A DNA stretch of 64,000 bases from 79-D21 sp964521575 (lineage in GTDB: Bacteria > Synergistota > Synergistia > Synergistales > 79-D21), in NCBI GenBank assembly GCA_964521575.1, contig CAZFSR010000001.1, positions 496,001 through 560,000 on the forward strand, given 5' to 3'. The translations under genes were made by a program, and so were the position numbers. Positions 58,542 through 64,000 of the stretch are shown here, in pieces. Below the pieces are notes generated by a model. The model had not been told where the DNA came from. It saw nothing but the letters and a program-made list of their open reading frames with translations, and did no database searches. Positions within the stretch are counted from its first letter, which is position 1; each line of letters opens with the position of its first letter.

Positions 58542-59465
58542 ATGAATGAACTGAAGGAACGAGACCTGCCCGTCGCCTGCTGCGACGCGGCGGCCTGCAC
58601 CGAAGAGGAGATCGTGGCGCCCCCCTCCTCCTTCCTCAAGGACGTCGTGACGGCCTACAGGAAAAACCGCCTGGCCATGGCCGGAGCCGCGGTCGTTCTC
58701 CTGCTCTTCCTCATGGCGGTTTTCGCCCCATGGCTGACGCCCTACGATCCCTACGCCATCGACCTGGAGGTCATGACCGAGGCCCCTTCATGGGCGCACT
58801 GGCTCGGGACGGACCAGTTCGGCCGGGACCTCCTGACGCGGATCCTCTACGGCACGCGGATCTCGCTCGTGATCGGGATCGTCCCGACGCTTCTTTCCAT
58901 GGCCATCGGGACGACCCTTGGTCTCGCGGGAGGCTTTTACGGCGGCAAGGTGGACATGGTGATCATGCGCCTCTGCGACATCGTCCTCGCCTTCCCGTCC
59001 CTTCTCCTGGCGATGGTCGTCATGTACACGCTCGGGGCGACGCTGGTGAACATCTTCATCGCCCTGGCGGCCGTCGGGTGGGCCGGCACCGCCCGGGTCG
59101 TCCGGTCCCAGGTGCTTTCCCTGAAGGAGAAGGAATTCGTGGAGGCGGCCCGGGCCGTCGGCGTGAAAAACCGGGTCATCATGGTCCGGCACATCCTGCC
59201 GAACTGCCTCCCCGCCCTGATCGTCCTCTTCACTCTGGGCATCCCCGGCGCGATCCTCTCGGAAGCCAGCCTGAGCTTCCTCGGGGTCGGAGCCCAGCCG
59301 CCCACCCCCAGCTGGGGGCTCATCGTCACCAGCGGCAAGGAGTTCCTGTTTTCCGCCCCCTGGGTGGCGATCGCCCCCGGCGTCTTCATCTTGTTGACCG
59401 TCCTGGCTTTCAACTTCATGGGCGACGGTTTCCGGGACGCCCTGGATCCCTACATGAAGCAGTAG
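58542..59465 (+). CDS. dppC: Peptide ABC transporter permease (DppC type)
   Basis: 307 residues. A cytoplasmic N-terminus of about 45 residues with a Cys-rich stretch (ACCDAAAC) precedes six helices. HWLGTDQFGRDLLTRILYGTR is the DppC signature and EFVEAARAVGVKNRVIMVRHILPN the coupling loop. The Cys-rich tail is not usual for the family. Confidence 0.92.
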   Translation: MNELKERDLPVACCDAAACTEEEIVAPPSSFLKDVVTAYRKNRLAMAGAAVVLLLFLMAVFAPWLTPYDPYAIDLEVMTEAPSWAHWLGTDQFGRDLLTRILYGTRISLVIGIVPTLLSMAIGTTLGLAGGFYGGKVDMVIMRLCDIVLAFPSLLLAMVVMYTLGATLVNIFIALAAVGWAGTARVVRSQVLSLKEKEFVEAARAVGVKNRVIMVRHILPNCLPALIVLFTLGIPGAILSEASLSFLGVGAQPPTPSWGLIVTSGKEFLFSAPWVAIAPGVFILLTVLAFNFMGDGFRDALDPYMKQ

Positions 59466-59485
59466 GACGCAAGGAGAAAACCGAC

Positions 59486-60487
59486 ATGAGACCGAACGAA
59501 CCGCTGATCTCGCTGGAAAGCCTGAGCACCTCGTTCTTCACCTCGAAGGGGGTCGTTCCCGCCGTAAGCCGGGTGTCCCTGGCCGTCGGACGCGGAGAGA
59601 TTCACGGCATCGTGGGTGAATCGGGCTGCGGCAAGAGCGTCACCTCCCTGTCCATCATGGGGCTCGTGGCCCCTCCGGGCAAAATCGTGGAAGGCCGGAT
59701 TCTTTTCGAGGACCGCGACCTGGCGAAACTCGGCAACGACGCAATGTGCGAAATCCGGGGCAACGAGATCGCCATGATCTTTCAGGAGCCCATGACCTCC
59801 CTGAACCCGGTTTTCACGGTGGGGCGCCAGGTGAGCGAGTCCATCCTGCTTCACAGGAAGGTCTCCCGGGAGGAGGCACGGAAGCGGACCCTGGAGATGT
59901 TCCGCCTGGTGGGAATCCCCGAGCCGGAAACCCGCTACGACTGCTATCCCCACCAGCTTTCGGGAGGGCTCAGGCAGCGGGTCATGATCGCCATGGCCCT
60001 CGTCTGCGAACCGAAGCTCCTGATCGCCGACGAGCCCACCACCGCCCTCGATGTGACCATCCAGGCCCAGATCCTCGACCTGATGCGCGACCTGAGGTCG
60101 AAACTCGACACGGCCATCATCCTGATCACCCACGACCTCGGAGTCGTGGCCGAGCTCTGCGACCGCGTGACGGTCATGTACGCGGGCACTGTCGTGGAAG
60201 AGGCCGACATCTACTCGCTCTTTGACCGCCCGAGCCATCCCTACACGCGGGGGCTCATGGGATCCATACCCGGGACAGCGGCATCCCGGGGCGCGGACGG
60301 GCGCCTTACGACCATTCCCGGGATGGTGCCGAACCTCCTGAATCTCCCGACGGGCTGCCGGTTCCACCCGAGGTGCCGCATGGCCCGGCCCGTCTGCCGT
60401 GAACAGTCCCCGCCGCTGTTCGACCTGGGGGACGGGCACACGGCCCGTTGCTGGAACTTCGAGGACAAGGCGGTGGTGCAGTCATGA
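59486..60487 (+). CDS. dppD: Peptide ABC transporter ATPase (DppD type)
   Basis: 333 residues. Walker A GESGCGKSVTSLS, Q-loop FQEPMTSLNPVFTVG, signature LSGGLRQRVMIAMAL, Walker B LLIADEPTTALDVT. The C-terminal oligopeptide-transporter extension (NLPTGCRFHPRCRMARPVC) holds the four-cysteine [4Fe-4S]-type motif of Dpp/Opp ATPases. ATG at 59486 with AAGGAG 9 bases upstream. It overlaps dppF by 4 bases. Confidence 0.93.
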   Translation: MRPNEPLISLESLSTSFFTSKGVVPAVSRVSLAVGRGEIHGIVGESGCGKSVTSLSIMGLVAPPGKIVEGRILFEDRDLAKLGNDAMCEIRGNEIAMIFQEPMTSLNPVFTVGRQVSESILLHRKVSREEARKRTLEMFRLVGIPEPETRYDCYPHQLSGGLRQRVMIAMALVCEPKLLIADEPTTALDVTIQAQILDLMRDLRSKLDTAIILITHDLGVVAELCDRVTVMYAGTVVEEADIYSLFDRPSHPYTRGLMGSIPGTAASRGADGRLTTIPGMVPNLLNLPTGCRFHPRCRMARPVCREQSPPLFDLGDGHTARCWNFEDKAVVQS

Positions 60488-61455
60488 CCGGGCCTCTGCT
60501 TTCGGTCAGGAACCTGAAGAAGTATTTCCCGGTGAAATCCGGGATGTTCGGGACGGAAGACCGGGTCGTCAAGGCGGTGGACGACGTCACCTTCGACATC
60601 GCCCACCGGGAGACCTTTGCCCTGGTCGGCGAGTCCGGCTGCGGCAAGAGCACCCTGGGACGGACGATTTTGCGCCTGGTGGAGCCGACCTCGGGTTCCG
60701 TAGAACTGGGGGGCGTGGATTTGACCTCCCTGAAGCCTGAACCGCTCAGGCGCATGAGGACCCGGATGCAGATCGTCTTCCAGGATCCCTACGCCTCCCT
60801 GGATCCCCGCATGCGTGTCGGCGACATCATCGCGGAGCCGCTGCTCACGCACGAAAAGGGGACCGCCAGGGAACGGGAGGCCCGGGTCCTGGACCTGATG
60901 AAGGTCGTGGGCCTCCGTGCGGACTGCATCCGCCGCTACCCTCACGAATTTTCCGGCGGCCAGCGCCAGAGGATCGGCATCGCCCGTGCCCTGGCCCTGA
61001 ACCCCGAGTTCATCGTCTGCGACGAGCCCCTGTCGGCCCTCGACGTGTCCATCCAGGCCCAGGTGCTGAACCTCCTGGCGGACCTCCAGTCGACGTTCAG
61101 CCTTACCTACCTGTTCATCACCCACGACCTGTCGGTGGTCCGGCACTTTGCCCCGCGCGTGGGGGTCATGTTCCTCGGGAAGATGGTCGAGATGGGATCG
61201 ACGGAAGAACTATTCCGGTCCCCGCGCCATCCCTACACCCGGTTCCTGGTGTCGGCCGTGCCGGTCCCGGATCCCAGGAGCCGCGACCGGGAAAAGCTCC
61301 TGCTGGAAGGCGAAATTCCCAGTCCCATGAACCTGCCTACCGGTTGCCGCTTCAGGACCCGCTGTCCCTACGCCAGGGAGCTTTGCGCCGAGGCCGATCC
61401 CCCTTCCGTGTTCGAGGGCGGGCGGAGCTGGGCCTGCCATTTCCCTCTGTCATGA
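60484..61455 (+). CDS. dppF: Peptide ABC transporter ATPase (DppF type)
   Basis: 323 residues. Walker A GESGCGKSTLGRT, Q-loop FQDPYASLDPRMRVG, signature FSGGQRQRIGIARAL, Walker B VCDEPLSALDVS, then the C-terminal NLPTGCRFRTRCPYARELC motif. It forms the ATPase pair with DppD. Overlaps of 4 bases at both ends (ATGA) show tight coupling with dppD and the M20 gene. Confidence 0.93.
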   Translation: MTGPLLSVRNLKKYFPVKSGMFGTEDRVVKAVDDVTFDIAHRETFALVGESGCGKSTLGRTILRLVEPTSGSVELGGVDLTSLKPEPLRRMRTRMQIVFQDPYASLDPRMRVGDIIAEPLLTHEKGTAREREARVLDLMKVVGLRADCIRRYPHEFSGGQRQRIGIARALALNPEFIVCDEPLSALDVSIQAQVLNLLADLQSTFSLTYLFITHDLSVVRHFAPRVGVMFLGKMVEMGSTEELFRSPRHPYTRFLVSAVPVPDPRSRDREKLLLEGEIPSPMNLPTGCRFRTRCPYARELCAEADPPSVFEGGRSWACHFPLS

Positions 61456-62654
61456 GCGGGGGAATCCCGGCCGGTCTCCTCGGGGAGGCTGCCCGGCTCC
61501 ATGAGTTGCTGTCCGGGTTGAGGAGAACGATCCACCGCCGTCCCGAAGGCGGGTTCGCGGAATTCGAAACCGCCGCCCTGGTCGAGCGGACGCTCGCCTC
61601 CTGCGGGATTCCTTCCTGGAGGGTCGCCCGAACGGGGGTCGCAGCCCGGCTCGAGGGGAATCTCCCGGGACCGGCGGTAGCCCTGAGGGCCGACATGGAT
61701 GCCCTCCAGCTGCAGGAGGAATCGGGGGCCCCTTATGCCTCGGAGGTCCCCGGTCTCATGCATGCCTGCGGCCATGATGCTCACACGGCGATGCTCCTCG
61801 GGGCGGCCATGCTTCTTGCGCGAAGGAGCTGCGAGTTCAAGGGCAGCGTGGTTTTCCTCTTCCAGCCCGCCGAGGAGACAACGGGTGGAGCCCTGCCCAT
61901 GATCCGGGAAGGGGTCCTGGAGGATCCACGTGTGGAAGCGGTCTTCGGACTCCACGTCGCGGTCGGGCTTCCCTGCGGCGAGGTTTCGGTTTCGGAAGGC
62001 GTGGTTCATGCGGCTTCCGACATGTTCGACCTGAAGATCAGGGGGTGCGGGTGCCACGGGGCCTACCCGCACGAAGGAGTGGACGCCGTGGCGGTTTCGG
62101 CCCAGGTGCTCTGCGCGTTGCAGACGGTCGTTTCGCGGTGTGTCGATCCCCTGGAGTCCGCTGTCGTCACCGTTGGGACGATCCGGGGAGGTTTTGCGCG
62201 AAACGTCGTGGCGGAATCGGTGGAGATGGAGGGGATTCTCCGCACGCTTTCGCCGGGAACCCGGATCCTTGCCCGCGAAAAGATACGAACGACCGTCGAG
62301 GGGACGGCCGCTGCCCTTGGAGGCCGTGCGGAGATCCGTTTCCGCGAGGGCTATCCCTGCCTGGAAAACGACCCGTCCATGGCGACCCTGGTGCGCGAAA
62401 CAGGCGAGGTATTATTGGGAAAGGAAAAGGTCCGCCGCGCCGAAAGGCCGAGCATGGGCGTGGAAGATTTCGCCTACTTTGCAGCAGAGCGTCCAGCGGC
62501 CTTTTTCAACCTCGGGGTCGGCAACCCGGGAAAAGGGATCGTGAATCCTGCCCACTCGAGCCGTTTCGATCTCGACGAGGACGCCCTCCCCGTCGGAACC
62601 GCCATGCTTGCCGGTGTGGCGCTGAATTTCCTGGGAAAGGGGTCAAGACCATGA
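61452..62654 (+). CDS. M20-family amidohydrolase
   Basis: 400 residues. ADMDALQLQEESGAPYAS and MHACGHDAHTAMLLGAA hold the first metal ligands; PAEETTGGALPMI the catalytic glutamate pair; GVEDFAYFAAERPAAFF and NPAHSSRFDLDEDAL the C-terminal ligands. The lid domain with GCGCHGAYPHEGVDAV lies between. It probably removes acyl or aminoacyl groups from peptides or N-acyl amino acids delivered by the linked transporter. It overlaps both neighbours by 4 bases. Confidence 0.92.
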   Translation: MSGGIPAGLLGEAARLHELLSGLRRTIHRRPEGGFAEFETAALVERTLASCGIPSWRVARTGVAARLEGNLPGPAVALRADMDALQLQEESGAPYASEVPGLMHACGHDAHTAMLLGAAMLLARRSCEFKGSVVFLFQPAEETTGGALPMIREGVLEDPRVEAVFGLHVAVGLPCGEVSVSEGVVHAASDMFDLKIRGCGCHGAYPHEGVDAVAVSAQVLCALQTVVSRCVDPLESAVVTVGTIRGGFARNVVAESVEMEGILRTLSPGTRILAREKIRTTVEGTAAALGGRAEIRFREGYPCLENDPSMATLVRETGEVLLGKEKVRRAERPSMGVEDFAYFAAERPAAFFNLGVGNPGKGIVNPAHSSRFDLDEDALPVGTAMLAGVALNFLGKGSRP

Positions 62655-63589
62655 GGAACAAGCCGAAAGCCTTGCGGCCGGGCGACCGTATCGCCATCGT
62701 GGCGCCGGGGAGCGCCGCGCCGGAAAACAAGGTGAAAAAAGGGGCGGAATCCCTGGCCGCGCTCGGGTTCGAGCCGGTTTTCGGGAAGACCTGCTTCCTG
62801 AAACGGGGGTTCATGGCGGGTCCTGACGAGGCTCGCCTGGCAGACCTGCACTGGGCCTTTTCCGACCCTTCGATCAGGGGCATCATGTGCCTCAGGGGAG
62901 GGAACGGATCGGGCCGTCTCCTCCCGTTCCTGGACATGGACCTCGTGGCGGCGAACCCGAAGCCGTTCGTGGGGTACAGCGACATCACCGTGTTCCACAC
63001 CGTCTTCGGCCAGCGCGGGAACTTCGTGACCTTCCACGGCCCGATGGCGACGGTCGAGTTCTCCTCGAAGGGGGAGAAGGGCCTCACGAGGGAAAGCTTC
63101 CTGAAAGCCATGACGACGACGGAACCGCTGGGGATCCTGGCGGACGCTTCCTCCGGCCTCGCTTCGCTGGCGGGGGGCCGGGCGGAAGGAGAGATCGTCG
63201 GGGGAAACCTTGCGCTGATCTGCTCGACGATGGGAACCCCCTACGAGCTCGACACGAGGGGCAAGGTCCTTTTCATCGAGGACATCAACGAACAGCCCTA
63301 CAGCGTGGACCGCATGATCACCCACCTGAGAAACGCGGGCAAGCTTGCCGCCGCTTCCGCCGTCGTCATCGGGGACTTCATCAACGCGGAGGCCGTTTCG
63401 CCCGGTCCCGAGGACAGCCTGACGCTCGACGAGGTCTTCGAGGACCACCTTCCTGGCCTGGGGATCCCGGTCATCCGGGGCCTGCACTGCGGCCACGGGA
63501 AACTGAACCTCACCCTGCCCCTGGGCATACGGGTCGAGGTGGATGGGGACGCCTGCCGCCTCACGGCCCTGGAGGCCGCCCTGTCCTAG
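62651..63589 (+). CDS. Murein LD-carboxypeptidase (peptidase S66, LdcA)
   Basis: 312 residues. IAIVAPGSAAPENKVKKGAE is the family opening; GIMCLRGGNGSGRLLPFLD and VGYSDITVFHT contain the nucleophile region (serine in GYSD); LFIEDINEQPYSVDRMITHL and GLHCGHGKLNLTLPLG the Glu and His of the triad. LdcA removes D-Ala from murein tetrapeptides in recycling. As the last gene of the peptide transporter operon it suggests that murein-derived peptides are imported and recycled. Start ATG overlaps the M20 stop. Confidence 0.9.
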   Translation: MRNKPKALRPGDRIAIVAPGSAAPENKVKKGAESLAALGFEPVFGKTCFLKRGFMAGPDEARLADLHWAFSDPSIRGIMCLRGGNGSGRLLPFLDMDLVAANPKPFVGYSDITVFHTVFGQRGNFVTFHGPMATVEFSSKGEKGLTRESFLKAMTTTEPLGILADASSGLASLAGGRAEGEIVGGNLALICSTMGTPYELDTRGKVLFIEDINEQPYSVDRMITHLRNAGKLAAASAVVIGDFINAEAVSPGPEDSLTLDEVFEDHLPGLGIPVIRGLHCGHGKLNLTLPLGIRVEVDGDACRLTALEAALS

Positions 63590-64000
63590 TTCCGCGCTCT
63601 CTTCGCGCAGGCCCTGACGAACGCTTCGAAGAGGAGGGAGGCTTCGGTCGACCCTCCTCTTGCCATGCTTTCCGGGTGGAACTGCAGGCCCAGAGTGAAG
63701 GCGGCGCCCGGTTTTTCGATGGCCTCGACCACTCCGTCGGGCGCGGTCGCTGAAACGGCAAATCCCGGCGCCGTCCTCCTGACGGCCTGGTGATGCCACG
63801 TGTTGACCCGCAGGGATTCCCTGCCGGTGACCAGGGCGAGGAGGCTGCCCGGCTCGATGCGGATCCCGTGGGTCGGGTGGGACATCGGGGTGGGCTGCTG
63901 GATGTGTTTCAGGAGGCCCTCCACCTGGGAGGGAAGATCCTGGAAAATATCTCCGCCGGCCGCGATGTTCAGGACCTGGGCTCCGCGGCAGATCCCCAGG
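63586..64000 (-). CDS. Class I glutamine amidotransferase, gamma-glutamyl hydrolase-like (5' part missing)
   Basis: The frame is open to the right edge, giving the C-terminal about 137 residues. LGICRGAQVLNIAAGG near the edge is the nucleophile elbow with the catalytic Cys, and LGLQFHPES the His and Glu of the triad, in the PuuD-like order. The stretch VNTWHHQAVRRTAPGF is typical of gamma-glutamyl-GABA hydrolases; other gamma-glutamyl hydrolases are possible. It is convergent with the S66 gene, overlapping by 4 bases. Confidence 0.85.
   Translation of the reverse strand, partial: LGICRGAQVLNIAAGGDIFQDLPSQVEGLLKHIQQPTPMSHPTHGIRIEPGSLLALVTGRESLRVNTWHHQAVRRTAPGFAVSATAPDGVVEAIEKPGAAFTLGLQFHPESMARGGSTEASLLFEAFVRACAKRARN

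Noticed and set aside
58730..59485. Extended N-terminus of DppD
   Set aside because: This is a shadow of dppC; AAGGAG before ATG 59486 and the family beginning fix the start.

Overview
The window is GC-rich and densely packed. It looks like one chromosomal stretch of an anaerobic, amino-acid/peptide-fermenting bacterium, most plausibly from the phylum Synergistota; this is inferred from gene content, not from a marker gene. Pointers are two tungsten-type aldehyde ferredoxin oxidoreductases, a tungstate ABC transporter, paired butyrate kinase and phosphate butyryltransferase genes, a selenocysteine economy (selD is itself a UGA selenoprotein gene), a V-type ATPase, a Na+-decarboxylase beta subunit and peptide/murein scavenging genes. 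I see no rRNA, tRNA, CRISPR array, prophage or complete insertion sequence.

Layout. 1-1930 (minus): Flp/Tad pilus genes (flp, prepilin peptidase, TadE, truncated TadG) with a strong promoter and a terminator just after flp. 2426-5056 (minus): an HD-GYP signalling protein and a class IV aminotransferase. 5227-6944: tungstate ABC permease and ATPase. 7150-11267: buk-ptb-ptb-buk. 11273-11715: a decayed ZIP metal transporter. 11788-20781: RNase HI-SWIM fusion, acyltransferase/thioesterase-like hydrolase, YdcF-like protein (minus), alanine racemase with D-serine dehydratase, flavodoxin, Ppx/GppA, Na/Pi cotransporter and PhoU. 20778-23591: UspA, Pcm, a small unknown, a hotdog thioesterase and a DUF4234 membrane protein. 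23659-32971: AOR 1, UPF0182, PepA, AOR 2 and homoserine dehydrogenase. 32968-37752: two EamA exporters, a TnpB-like RuvC protein with a structured leader, and a ClC channel. 37887-41800 (minus): a selenium cluster of yedE, a TusA-like protein, UGA-containing selD and a cysteine-desulfurase-like enzyme. 41907-44752: decarboxylase beta subunit and acyl-CoA synthetase. 44749-53321 (minus): nine-gene V-ATPase operon. 53453-64000: MFS transporter, M19 dipeptidase, a Dpp-type peptide ABC operon ending in M20 and S66 peptidases, and a class I glutamine amidotransferase cut by the right edge.

How the genes fit together. Peptides enter through the Dpp system and are cut by M19, M20, M17 and S66 enzymes. 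D-amino acids are handled by alanine racemase, D-serine dehydratase and the class IV aminotransferase. Carbon skeletons can pass through tungsten aldehyde oxidoreductases and acyl-CoA pools to acyl phosphates and ATP (Ptb/Buk). The ATPase and decarboxylase subunit connect this to ion gradients. The selenium cluster makes selenophosphate.

The most unusual items are: (1) a 442-residue protein carrying the catalytic half of a TnpB nuclease without its N-terminal RNA/DNA-binding half and with a new C-terminal domain, behind a promoter, a leader and a terminator hairpin; (2) a leader ORF with a good ribosome binding site upstream of yedE whose UGA codon is followed at SECIS-like distance by a GC hairpin, a possible selenium sensor; (3) the UGA-encoded selenocysteine in selD; (4) the ZIP pseudogene with its metal-binding helices deleted; (5) the RNase HI-SWIM fusion.
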